A stretch of 6,330 bases of DNA from Desulfobacteraceae bacterium (lineage in GTDB: Bacteria; Desulfobacterota; Desulfobacteria; Desulfobacterales; UBA11574). Positions 1 through 5,152 of the stretch are shown in pieces. Under the pieces are notes generated by a model. That model saw only the letters and a program-made list of their open reading frames with translations, searched no databases and was not told the origin of the DNA. Each line of letters opens with the position of its first letter. Position 1 is the first letter of the stretch. The position numbers and the translations under genes are program-made. The DNA lies in NCBI GenBank assembly GCA_002868985.1, contig PKTV01000334.1:1-6330 (forward strand). Reading direction: 5' to 3'.

Positions 1-1005
1 AAAGGGTTTTACCATGGCCTCCTTTTTGAATTTGCCCAGATATCCTCCCTTGTCTCGGGTTGGCCCTTCTGAATACTGTTTGGCCAGTTTAGCAAAATCT
101 TTGCCTTCTTTTGCCAACTTCAAAATATCAAGGGCCCTCTCTTTTGTCTTTTTAACTGTCTCAGGATCGGCATCCCGATTAACGATTAACAGAATATGTC
201 TGGCTTCAACTGTTTTCGGCGTTTTGAACGTTTCCAGATTTTCATCATAATACTCACGAACCTCTTCGTTTGACAATGCAACTTTGGATCGAAACGCATC
301 CGGATTAAAGTTCAGATAACGAACTTTTACCATGGCCTCTGTTGTATATTTTTCGTTATGATTTTCAAAAAAAGTTTTTATCTCTTCATCAGAAGGGTGA
401 ATATCTTTATAACGGTTGGGATCGAAAAATACGGTGTCAATATTGACCGAGGCATTGACCCAATTGTACCATTCTAGAGCTTCCTGGTCTGAAATTTTTG
501 CACTGCTTGTAATGAGTGTTCTGAGTTTATCAATCAACATCGCATTTTTCTGAGCCACTTCAAATGCTTCAGGGGTCATTCTCAGACGATCCAGAATATT
601 TCTATAAAGGCGACTGTCAAACATTCCGTCCCTCTGGAAAGCTGTAATATTTAAAATTGCGTCGGTAAGCTCTTTTTCGGAAACTCGAAATTTAAGCCTT
701 TTGGACTCCTGAACCAAAAGTTTATTGTCGATCAGCTGGTTTAAAGCCTGTCGTTTCACCTGAAGTTGTTTGAGCATATCCTCATCGAGGTTGTTCCCGA
801 ATCTTCTGCGGAATTGTTCAATAAGGTTGTTGTAGGTCTCTCTGTAATCATCCATTGTGATTTGATCACCATTAACAAGTGCAACCCTGCCGCCTCTCTG
901 TGACCGGAAGCTTCCAACACCCCAAAAAATAAATACTATAACAATGGCGCCCAAAAGGATCTTGATCAGCCAACTCCCCGCCTGTTTTCTCATTAACCTG
1001 AGCAT
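1..1005 (-). CDS. ppiD: PpiD/SurA-like membrane-anchored peptidyl-prolyl isomerase, partial (C-terminus beyond left edge)
   Basis: This frame is open from the ATG at 1005 to the window edge, 335 residues, so the C-terminal part is missing. Residues 1-11 are short and basic, and about 12-32 form one hydrophobic segment (LIKILLGAIVIVFIFWGVGS), which fits an N-in inner-membrane anchor with the rest in the periplasm. Residues about 40-190 resemble the SurA/PpiD N-terminal chaperone domain (VNGDQITMDDYRETY, LNQLIDNKLLVQES). A parvulin/PpiC domain begins near residue 266, with RHILL at 269-273 and then FAKLAKQYSEGPT and GGYLGKF. The family folds outer-membrane and secreted proteins by Xaa-Pro isomerisation and chaperoning. 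The start is chosen because AAGGA lies 6-7 bases upstream; MRKQ four codons later is a weaker alternative. E. coli PpiD is 623 residues, so roughly half is visible. It lies 33 bp after the zinc-ribbon gene, probably in one operon. Confidence 0.92.
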   Translation of the reverse strand, partial: MLRLMRKQAGSWLIKILLGAIVIVFIFWGVGSFRSQRGGRVALVNGDQITMDDYRETYNNLIEQFRRRFGNNLDEDMLKQLQVKRQALNQLIDNKLLVQESKRLKFRVSEKELTDAILNITAFQRDGMFDSRLYRNILDRLRMTPEAFEVAQKNAMLIDKLRTLITSSAKISDQEALEWYNWVNASVNIDTVFFDPNRYKDIHPSDEEIKTFFENHNEKYTTEAMVKVRYLNFNPDAFRSKVALSNEEVREYYDENLETFKTPKTVEARHILLIVNRDADPETVKKTKERALDILKLAKEGKDFAKLAKQYSEGPTRDKGGYLGKFKKEAMVKPF

Positions 1006-1038
1006 ATAATTCCTTTCTATCGAGATTGAAAAATCGAT

Positions 1039-1287
1039 CTATACAATAACCGTTACCGGTTTTGTCTGCCGGTCGATCTTAGTGCCAACAGACTCGGAAC
1101 AAACCGCACACAGATATTCATACTTGTCTCCTTCTGGGAGCACGATCAAAAGACGTTTGCGGACTGGAGCGGAACGTTTGCACTTCGGGCAGTACAGCTC
1201 TGTGGCATCAAACTCCTTGAACATTCCATTACCCCTGGTCTGTGGAGTATATGCACCCAGTGGCCCTGTATAGTTTTTCGGATTCAT
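1039..1287 (-). CDS. Small zinc-ribbon protein, first gene of the ppiD-like operon
   Basis: This is an 82-residue protein with two cysteine pairs, CPKC at 33-36 and CAVC at 60-63, spaced as in a treble-clef/zinc-ribbon fold. It has no signal peptide or membrane segment, so it is probably cytoplasmic. The stretch between the pairs is basic and then hydrophobic (PVRKRLLIVLPEGDKYEY). It ends 33 bp before the PpiD-like start, and a strong promoter lies about 75 bp upstream of its ATG, so it probably leads a two-gene transcript. The start is uncertain. The ATG at 1287 has no clear ribosome site, whereas the ATG at 1224 (residue 22, MFKEFDATELYCPKC) has AGGGG seven bases before it and would give 61 residues. 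The Gly/Pro-rich first 20 residues look coding-like, so the longer form is listed. Binding of zinc is inferred from the cysteines; partner and role are unknown. Confidence 0.8.
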   Translation of the reverse strand: MNPKNYTGPLGAYTPQTRGNGMFKEFDATELYCPKCKRSAPVRKRLLIVLPEGDKYEYLCAVCSESVGTKIDRQTKPVTVIV

Positions 1288-1366
1288 TGTCTTGTTTTGT
1301 CAAAAATATTTAACAATAATACATTTAATAAAGAAATTCTTTTGAGTTCTAATTTATAAGTTACAG

Positions 1367-1395
1367 ATAATATTTATTATGTATATTTTTGTCAA
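1367..1395 (-). promoter_or_regulatory. Sigma70-type promoter of the zinc-ribbon/ppiD operon
   Basis: On the minus strand TTGACA (1395-1390) is a perfect -35 box. After 17 bases comes TATTAT (1372-1367), one mismatch from TATAAT. Transcription would begin near 1360, giving a leader of about 70 nt before the ATG at 1287. This is the best-formed promoter in the window. The spacer and flanks are very AT-rich. Confidence 0.7.
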
Positions 1396-1428
1396 TACTT
1401 TCACGCCACAATTTACCCGAAATATTTA

Positions 1429-1456
1429 TTGACATCCTAACCGCCTTTTGTTTAAT
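1429..1456 (+). promoter_or_regulatory. Likely promoter of tRNA-Ala
   Basis: A perfect TTGACA (1429-1434) is followed after 16 bases by TTTAAT (1451-1456), a plausible -10 box. Transcription would begin near 1463, about nine bases before the mature tRNA 5' end, which suits a short tRNA leader. It points away from the operon promoter at 1367-1395, so this intergenic stretch is divergent. Confidence 0.55.
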
Positions 1457-1471
1457 TTAAATGCACCATTT

Positions 1472-1547
1472 GGGGCTGTAGCTCAGCTGGGAGAGCGCAT
1501 GACTGGCAGTCATGAGGTCGACGGTTCGATCCCGTTCAGCTCCACCA
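1472..1547 (+). tRNA. tRNA-Ala(GGC), CCA encoded
   Basis: The 76-nt gene folds into a full cloverleaf. The acceptor stem GGGGCTG (1472-1478) pairs with CAGCTCC (1537-1543), including a G3-U70 wobble, the alanine identity element. The D arm is GCTC/GAGC. The anticodon stem CATGA/TCATG encloses the loop CTGGCAG, giving anticodon GGC (reads GCC and GCU). The T arm has GACGG-TTCGATC-CCGTT with one G-U pair. The discriminator is A, and CCA at 1545-1547 is genome-encoded. A decayed integrase gene begins to be legible only 15 bp beyond its 3' end, marking this tRNA as an integration target. Confidence 0.97.
1521..1547 (+). other. Putative attachment site (attL) in the tRNA-Ala 3' end
   Basis: Tyrosine recombinases of genomic islands commonly cross over in the T arm and 3' end of a tRNA, leaving that segment as a direct repeat at both island ends. 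Here a relic integrase directly abuts the tRNA 3' end, so the T-arm/acceptor region is the natural candidate. I found no second copy of this segment elsewhere in the window, so the other island end (attR) must lie beyond 6330 or be lost. The exact core cannot be fixed from one copy. Confidence 0.4.
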
Positions 1548-1561
1548 AATATTACAAAGGG

Positions 1562-2181
1562 TTAGAGGGAGGCTGAAACAGAGGATTCTAAGGATGTGAC
1601 AGTTTTGTGACAAAACCCTTTTTCACTTTTAGAGGCGGTCAATCCATTGAGCAGGTTGACCGCTTTCTTTTTATGCTCTTGTGTTAGATGGGCATATCTC
1701 AATGTCATCATGGCCTTATGGCCTAATAACTCTTTAATATCCTTCAATGATCCGTTTTTTATAAGGAACTGACTTGAAAAGGTATGCCGTAAAATGACAT
1801 AATCCTGTTGGTACCGGCTTCCTTTCTGATAGTCTTTTTAACTGTGAGTGAATCTCTCAGGTAGTTTCGGTCTGTCTCAAGGTCCACAAACCTGATATTT
1901 TATAAAAGGGTTTGCTCTCCAAAATGCCCCCGGATGTGTTCAATATGATATTTCTTACCGGATGCTGAAAAATTTCAACGTATTTATCAATCAATTCCTT
2001 CAAATTTGTATTGTATTCCTTTTTAACATCAAGATATCGGTCCTCTGCTATCAGGGAAAAATGCTTTCCAAACTCGGCCTTTGCATCCTTCTTTTTGTTG
2101 AAGGATTTTCTTACGCGCTTGCCGGTAGGGTCAAAGTAATCTATCTGATAAACCCTTTTCCCGATTTATAATTGTTGCCAT
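1562..2181 (-). pseudogene. Decayed tyrosine recombinase (phage/island integrase) next to tRNA-Ala
   Basis: Pieces of one integrase can be read in order on the minus strand but in different frames. It starts at ATG 2181 (GAGGGG three bases upstream) with MATIINREKG. A frameshift near 2150 is followed by VYQIDYFDPTGKRVRKSF, an arm-type N-terminal DNA-binding domain. Further shifts give KKYHIEHIRGHFGEQ and VDLETDRNYLRDSLTVKKT, a core-binding (SAM-like) domain. The sequence then jumps to the C-terminal catalytic part: LRHTFSSQFL, KDIKELLGHKAMMTLRYAHL, with the GH of box II and the nucleophilic Tyr retained, ending at TAA 1562-1564. Roughly 100 or more residues, including the region of the first catalytic Arg and the Lys, are missing, and the first His of the HxxR motif appears replaced (VILRH). 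Intact relatives have about 330-400 residues; this remnant is 620 bp. It is almost certainly inactive. The gene points toward the tRNA. Confidence 0.9.
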
Positions 2182-2210
2182 AAGCCCCTCATTTTCTCCC
2201 TGTTGTTTAT

Positions 2211-2262
2211 CCACGGGTATGGACCAGGGACGTCCTTTTCAGCCGTATGCGCTTACCCGTGG
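2211..2262. repeat. 9-bp perfect inverted repeat with structured loop
   Basis: CCACGGGTA (2211-2219) and TACCCGTGG (2254-2262) are exact reverse complements separated by 34 bases. Inside the loop GGAC (2221-2224) and GTCC (2232-2235) can form a second small stem. It lies between the start of the integrase relic and the ATG of the first membrane microprotein. No T-run follows, so it does not look like an intrinsic terminator. It could be a leader structure or a protein-binding site; nothing in the sequence decides between these. Confidence 0.4.
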
Positions 2263-2311
2263 GGTTAAGATTTTGAGTGCATTTGCCGATATATTTTAAA
2301 GGAGGAATGAG

Positions 2312-2401
2312 ATGATAGTGCATTTAATTTTAGGCGTAACACTTGTTTTTATTGCGGTGGTTATTTATCACATAAATGTGAAAGATCGGTCTGACGGTTA
2401 A
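2312..2401 (+). CDS. 29-residue single-span membrane microprotein
   Basis: ATG at 2312 opens a 29-codon frame ending in TAA 2399-2401. The ribosome site upstream is excellent (AAAGGAGG, 2298-2305, six bases before the ATG), which is the main reason to accept such a short gene. Residues 3-20 (VHLILGVTLVFIAVVIYH) are hydrophobic enough for one transmembrane helix, followed by a short charged tail (NVKDRSDG). Another ATG at 2307 is closed after two codons and is not used. The length is in the range of KdpF, CydX-type subunits and type I toxins, but I see no family-specific motif and no partner genes, so no function is assigned. It lies just inside the putative island and is followed 43 bp later by a second membrane microprotein. 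Confidence 0.55.
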   Translation: MIVHLILGVTLVFIAVVIYHINVKDRSDG

Positions 2402-2444
2402 TGGATAGATACGCTTTTTAAGGTTATTTCCCTTTAACGGATAA

Positions 2445-2570
2445 ATGATCATGAAAGTAGTCGTTAGCATAATATTTGTCATTGTAATGATAGCCATTTT
2501 GGTGTTGTGTCTATGGTTAATGTATTACAGTGGCAATTCAGACCATTACCCCGACATAGAGGATTTATAA
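2445..2570 (+). CDS. 41-residue single-span membrane microprotein
   Basis: The frame begins ATG ATC ATG at 2445; the second ATG (2451) would give 39 residues. Residues about 4-27 (VVVSIIFVIVMIAILVLCLW) form a strongly hydrophobic helix, and the C-terminal tail (SGNSDHYPDIEDL) is acidic, ending at TAA 2568-2570 with a second TAA right after. The ribosome site is weak (AACGGATAA before the first ATG), so translation is less certain than for the preceding microprotein. The protein character, a clean single span with an acidic hydrophilic tail, is not what random AT-rich DNA usually gives. It could be cotranscribed with the 29-residue gene. Function unknown. Confidence 0.4.
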   Translation: MIMKVVVSIIFVIVMIAILVLCLWLMYYSGNSDHYPDIEDL

Positions 2571-2874
2571 TAAACAAGGGGGTTTCAATTCCCAGAACAA
2601 GCCCGAAAACTCATCCTAAACATGGCTATCGATGTCCTGAAAAATTCCCCTTTTTAAAACAAAAGCGCCTGAAGGTTTTCTACGGTCCACAGTAAATAAA
2701 CCGACCACAACGTCACATCTTCAGGTTCCCTCAAGCGCTATGTTTGATATTTGGTCTTTCATTTTACGGTGGTTTTAGGTGGCTTTGATTGGTTGTTATT
2801 ATGTTAACATGCAATTAAATGGTTTATCAAACTATTCTCTTTGCAAGCATCATATTTTTTGTTATAAATATTTT
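2571..2874. other. Intergenic stretch with coding-like relic and regulatory-looking repeats
   Basis: No convincing gene lies here. At 2583-2657 a short frame reads like coding sequence (FPEQARKLILNMAIDVLK, closed by TAA), but it has no ATG with a ribosome site and may be a relic. CCTGAAG (2669-2675) and CTTCAGG (2719-2725) form a 7-bp inverted repeat about 43 bases apart. ATGTTAACAT (2801-2810) is a perfect 10-bp palindrome about 65 bp before the RHH gene and could be an operator for it. The right end contains the promoter of that gene. Confidence 0.4.
2841..2868 (+). promoter_or_regulatory. Putative promoter of the RHH/Cys-rich pair (leaderless)
   Basis: TTGCAA (2841-2846) and TATAAA (2863-2868) are separated by 16 bases. 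The predicted transcription start falls at or next to the ATG at 2875, and no ribosome site precedes that ATG. Together these suggest a leaderless mRNA. The boxes are only moderate matches in AT-rich DNA. Confidence 0.45.
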
Positions 2875-3030
2875 ATGAGTGAAAAAAAGATGTTTGCGAC
2901 AAGAATTAGTCCCGCTATTTTAAAAGAGTTGAAGCATCTTAGTATCGATGCTGAAAAGCCTATCTTCGATCTTACTGAAGAAGCCATAAAAGACCTTCTC
3001 AAAAAGTACAAAAAGAATGGAAAAGACTAA
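2875..3030 (+). CDS. Ribbon-helix-helix DNA-binding protein (small transcriptional regulator)
   Basis: The 51-residue protein has the layout of a MetJ/Arc-type ribbon-helix-helix protein. A short beta strand KMFATRI (5-11) would pair in the dimer and insert into the DNA major groove. Helix A (PAILKELKHLS, 13-23) and helix B (DLTEEAIKDLLKKYKK, 32-47) follow, then a basic tail. Such proteins bind as dimers to short palindromes; ATGTTAACAT at 2801 is a candidate site. An upstream in-frame ATG at 2779 would add 32 residues unlike the family, so ATG 2875 is preferred, although it lacks a ribosome site and may start a leaderless message. RHH proteins often act as antitoxins, but the downstream gene does not look like a ParE, RelE or PIN toxin. 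It ends two bases before the next ATG, so the two genes are probably translationally coupled. Confidence 0.75.
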   Translation: MSEKKMFATRISPAILKELKHLSIDAEKPIFDLTEEAIKDLLKKYKKNGKD

Positions 3031-3032
3031 GG

Positions 3033-3170
3033 ATGTCAAAACAATATCCAGAATGTCCTTTGTATAATCACGCAAACTGTAAAGAGATTGATAACCGGAA
3101 AATTTGTGCAATTGTCCGTGAAGATAAAAACTGTCTTAAGAAGTTGCATAAAAATAGCAAAGAAAGCTAG
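3033..3170 (+). CDS. 45-residue four-cysteine protein coupled to the RHH gene
   Basis: ATG at 3033 follows the RHH stop by two bases; AAGG touches the ATG and GGAAAAG lies about 10 bases further up, so initiation is probably by coupling. The product has four cysteines at residues 8, 16, 25 and 34 (ECPLYNHANCKE, KICAIVREDKNC), evenly spaced and flanked by charged residues, and a basic tail. There is no signal peptide. The spacing could bind one zinc or a small iron-sulfur centre; this is inference. I associate CPLYNHxNC...CAIVREDKxC proteins with short orphan proteins of Desulfobacterota, but know of no characterised member. Its coupling to a DNA-binding protein suggests a joint regulatory unit. 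Confidence 0.65.
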   Translation: MSKQYPECPLYNHANCKEIDNRKICAIVREDKNCLKKLHKNSKES

Positions 3171-3212
3171 AAAATAACCTGTAACCGAGGTTGCCATGAA
3201 CTGATTATTAAG

Positions 3213-3246
3213 CTCCTATTTCTTAGAATAGAGGTGGGGGTTTTTT
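3213..3246 (+). terminator. Possible weak terminator after the Cys-rich gene
   Basis: CTATTT (3216-3221) can pair with GAATAG (3226-3231) around a CTTA loop, with further imperfect pairing outside. A T6 run begins at 3241, but nine mostly G bases separate the stem from the T-run, which is not the canonical arrangement. It is suitably placed between the Cys-rich gene and the PilZ gene. Weak evidence. Confidence 0.3.
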
Positions 3247-3296
3247 ATATTGCAACCGATGATATCGTGTTGAAACAGTTAGAACGAGGACAACAA

Positions 3297-3755
3297 ATGC
3301 AAAAAGTTTATGTGGACGATACCAATCAAGCAACTATAATCTGCCCCAAATGCGCATTGAGGAAAATTATAGATGTGACGAATTTCAGAGATACTCATAA
3401 AAAGGTGAAGGCCAAATGCCGATGTGGCGAAGTTTTTCGGCTCACCTTGGAATTTAGAAAGCATCACCGTAAGAAAGTCTGGCTTCATGGTGAATACTTT
3501 GTTCAGGGGAAAGATGAAAAAGGAAAAATAAACATTGAAGATATTTCAGCGGGCGGAATCCGATTCACAAGTCTTAAACCACATTATATTTCCAGAAATG
3601 ATACCGTTGAATTGAAATTTGCTTTAGACAATCAAATGAGAACGGAAATCCATACACCCGTCAAGATAAAATGGATCATCGATCACAATGTTGGTGGACA
3701 GTTCTTCGATCCAAAATCACTTGAAAAGGATTTGGGATCTTATCTGCAAACATAA
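3297..3755 (+). CDS. PilZ-domain protein with N-terminal zinc ribbon (predicted c-di-GMP receptor)
   Basis: The 152-residue product has two parts. Residues 16-43 carry CPKC and CRC cysteines (C16, C19, C41, C43) like a small zinc ribbon. Residues about 54-145 form a PilZ domain. It has the RxxxR motif (R54-KHH-R58) and the DxSxxG motif (D82, S84, G87 in EDISAGGIRF), the two elements that bind cyclic di-GMP; both are intact. The beta-rich remainder (TVELKFAL, TPVKIKWI, GGQFFDPKS) fits the barrel. There is no membrane segment, so it acts in the cytoplasm. PilZ proteins link c-di-GMP level to motility, exopolysaccharide or gene expression, but the target here is not shown. ATG 3297 is chosen because GAGGA lies 6-7 bases upstream; an in-frame GTG at 3234 has no such site. 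No cyclase or motility gene is nearby, so this is an orphan receptor. Confidence 0.88.
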   Translation: MQKVYVDDTNQATIICPKCALRKIIDVTNFRDTHKKVKAKCRCGEVFRLTLEFRKHHRKKVWLHGEYFVQGKDEKGKINIEDISAGGIRFTSLKPHYISRNDTVELKFALDNQMRTEIHTPVKIKWIIDHNVGGQFFDPKSLEKDLGSYLQT

Positions 3756-3983
3756 ATTGTCCTTGAACAGAGACTTCAATGAAACTCTGGCTTGGTTGGG
3801 TGTTGAATTAGATGATGAAGAATTAATCATAAACTAACCTCACTTTTAATGTCTGCATAAGATCCAATCCTGATCTAATTTTGATTGTTATTGATTTACC
3901 TCTTCGACCGTTTAATCGCTATTCAGTAGTCTGTATGGCAATTTCTAATATTCTGTTTATCAGTTTTATAAGGTGTGAAGAGT

Positions 3984-4466
3984 ATGGATAAATCAATAGT
4001 TGTCTCAACCATTTGGTTTTCTAATATAAGAGAAAATATGAAATTAGGTGGATGGCAAAGATTATGGGTGTTATGGAGTGTGATTTATCTTGTACCTCCT
4101 ATTTTCTTTTTGCTCGAAGATTCGTCCACAAAAAAGAAAATGGAATGGTTGTGGGTAGATAACACAATCGAAATTGCCAAGAAGCAGCTTGATCCTTATT
4201 GGACAAATGGAGAAATATCTCTTTATGAGGATTTAACAAACCAAGAGTTAGTTAAAAGAATACATGAGAAATATGGCAATGATAGGTGGGCAGAATTATC
4301 TTTTGAAAAAGTAGACCAGGAATATAGAGACGGATTAAAAAATCTAAATTACAAGCACTTAAAATCTTGTAATATTGCTTTTATGTTTTGGATGGTTCCT
4401 GTTGTAGCTGTATATATTTTAGGAAAAGGAGTGGGTTGGGTTTATCGTGGTTTAAAATCGAGTTAA
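3984..4466 (+). CDS. Two-span membrane protein of unknown function
   Basis: The 160-residue protein has two hydrophobic segments, about 27-44 (LWVLWSVIYLVPPIFFLL) and about 131-154 (IAFMFWMVPVVAVYILGKGV). They flank a soluble, charged middle of about 85 residues rich in Trp, Lys and Glu (WLWVDNTIEIAKKQLDPYW, LTNQELVKRIHEKYGNDRW). The C-terminus ends in a basic GWVYRGLKSS. The GGWQRLW stretch before the first span and the GWVYRG stretch after the second look like conserved signatures of a family I have seen only as hypothetical proteins. ATG 3984 is preferred, with GAAG and AAGG nearby; GTG 3975 would add MKS. No catalytic motif is visible. It stands alone: 228 bp separate it from the PilZ gene, and the MITE-like element begins 10 bp after its stop. 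Confidence 0.75.
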   Translation: MDKSIVVSTIWFSNIRENMKLGGWQRLWVLWSVIYLVPPIFFLLEDSSTKKKMEWLWVDNTIEIAKKQLDPYWTNGEISLYEDLTNQELVKRIHEKYGNDRWAELSFEKVDQEYRDGLKNLNYKHLKSCNIAFMFWMVPVVAVYILGKGVGWVYRGLKSS

Positions 4467-4476
4467 TAGACTTATT

Positions 4477-4493
4477 AGAACCTATCTCAAAAA
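4477..4493 (+). repeat. Left terminal inverted repeat of the MITE-like element
   Basis: AGAACCTATCTCAAAAA, 17 bases, identical to the reverse complement of the right end. The preceding ATT matches the three bases after the right end. Confidence 0.9.
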
Positions 4494-4635
4494 TAAGATT
4501 AGGGTTCAACAAAAAGCAAGTTGAGCGTTGCGAAATCCCGAAAATCGGGGCGCGAAACGGTTAAAAAACGGAGCATACACCTATTCTGTGAGCATTTTGA
4601 ACCGTTTCGCAACGCTGCCATGGGTACTTAGATTG

Positions 4636-4652
4636 TTTTTGAGATAGGTTCT
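4636..4652 (-). repeat. Right terminal inverted repeat of the MITE-like element
   Basis: TTTTTGAGATAGGTTCT, a perfect reverse complement of the left repeat. It is followed by ATT, the possible target duplication. Confidence 0.9.
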
Positions 4653-4772
4653 ATTGATGTATTGATCCGCCTTGCGATTCTGTCAAATCAAGTTTGGGCA
4701 AGGACAAACAAGAAGGCCAAAAAATCTATATTCCTTCCTAATAACTGATAATCAGATAAAAAGGAGAATCAG

Positions 4773-5123
4773 ATGTTCCAAATAAATAGATCCGTCGCCA
4801 TCATAAAACCTAAGCAACCCTTTGTAGACTGGGCTAATTCTGTAGTAGATGAAGATGTTCAATATTCCATTTCTGATTTTAGCACAGATTGCAGTGTGAT
4901 CCTGCTGCCTGTAGTAGATTCAGATGAACATGCAGAAGCTTTCATAAAAGATATATTTCAAGATCTTTTTGAATTAGAGCTTTCAAGTTGGATTGTTGTT
5001 GATGAAATGTGGCCCGAGAACATAACGTACAAAATGTTTCTGGAATGGTTTGATGTTGAGTTTCATTCTATGGTTTTTGATTCCCTTAAAGATGATATTG
5101 AGAAAGATCCTTATGATTATTAA
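4773..5123 (+). CDS. Acidic conserved-type protein of unknown function
   Basis: The 116-residue protein starts at ATG 4773 behind a clear ribosome site (AAGGAG, 4761-4766, six bases upstream). It begins MFQINRSVAIIKPKQPFVDW, a motif I associate with a family of short uncharacterised proteobacterial proteins. It continues with an acidic, alpha/beta-looking body (DCSVILLPVVDSDEHAEAF, SSWIVVDEMWPEN) and ends in EWFDVEFHSMVFDSL plus a very acidic tail. Asp and Glu far outnumber Lys and Arg, so the protein should be strongly acidic and cytoplasmic. There is no signal peptide, membrane span or metal-binding cluster; only one Cys is present. It lies alone between the MITE-like element and the insertion sequence. 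Some relatives may carry unfounded names in databases; I assign no function. Confidence 0.8.
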   Translation: MFQINRSVAIIKPKQPFVDWANSVVDEDVQYSISDFSTDCSVILLPVVDSDEHAEAFIKDIFQDLFELELSSWIVVDEMWPENITYKMFLEWFDVEFHSMVFDSLKDDIEKDPYDY

Positions 5124-5152
5124 TTGTCAGTGATTGAGATGACTTGACAATT
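5122..5152. repeat. 8-bp inverted repeat overlapping the stop of the acidic gene
   Basis: AATTGTCA (5122-5129) and TGACAATT (5145-5152) are exact reverse complements separated by 15 bases, beginning inside the TAA stop codon of the acidic gene. It could form a terminating stem-loop, but no T-run follows (GTTAATAA), so a protein-binding site is equally possible. The remaining sequence to 5333 is AT-rich and holds no gene I can support. Confidence 0.35.

Larger units (their letters stand above)
4477..4652. mobile_element. 176-bp MITE-like palindromic element
   Basis: The element is bounded by perfect 17-bp inverted repeats, AGAACCTATCTCAAAAA at the left end and its reverse complement at the right, and flanked on both sides by ATT (4474-4476, 4653-4655), a possible 3-bp target duplication. 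It has no reading frame of its own. Nested inside are further palindromes. AGCGTTGCGAAA (4524-4535) and GCGAAACGGTT (4552-4562) both match one contiguous stretch, AACCGTTTCGCAACGCT (4600-4616). The left arm is interrupted by about 20 bases that carry a small hairpin CCCGA-AAA-TCGGG (4537-4549). Transcripts of either strand would fold into a long stem-loop. This is the structure of a non-autonomous element mobilised in trans by a transposase that recognises the terminal repeats, not the IS1595-type copy further on, whose ends differ. Confidence 0.85.

Noticed and set aside
14..250. Plus-strand open frame of 78 codons
   Set aside because: It lies opposite the PpiC domain of the minus-strand PpiD-like gene, which has clear family motifs; this frame has no ribosome site or recognisable motif.
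1556..1623. Possible tRNA terminator (AAAGGGTT/AACCCTTT and GTTTTGTGACAAAAC followed by T5)
   Set aside because: The pairing is AT-rich or has a loop of about 50 bases, and the sequence is also integrase coding DNA; too weak to annotate as a terminator.
1962..2171. Plus-strand open frame of 69 codons
   Set aside because: It is the complement of the N-terminal half of the integrase relic, whose arm-binding motif is readable on the other strand.
2507..2695. Plus-strand frame of 62 codons, basic and Pro-rich
   Set aside because: It overlaps the second membrane microprotein in another frame, lacks a ribosome site and has low-complexity basic content; not supported as a gene.
2875..3170. Canonical type II toxin-antitoxin module
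   Set aside because: The first gene fits an RHH antitoxin, but the partner is a 45-residue four-cysteine protein without any ParE, RelE, MazF, PIN or Fic features.
3757..3837. Short coding-like frame after the PilZ gene (NRDFNETLAWLGVELDDEEL)
   Set aside because: Only 26 codons, starting with TTG that overlaps no ribosome site; could be chance or a relic, and no family is recognised.
3860..3876. AGATC/GATCT stem followed by AATTTT
   Set aside because: A 5-bp stem with a weak T-tract is expected by chance in AT-rich DNA; not enough for a terminator call.
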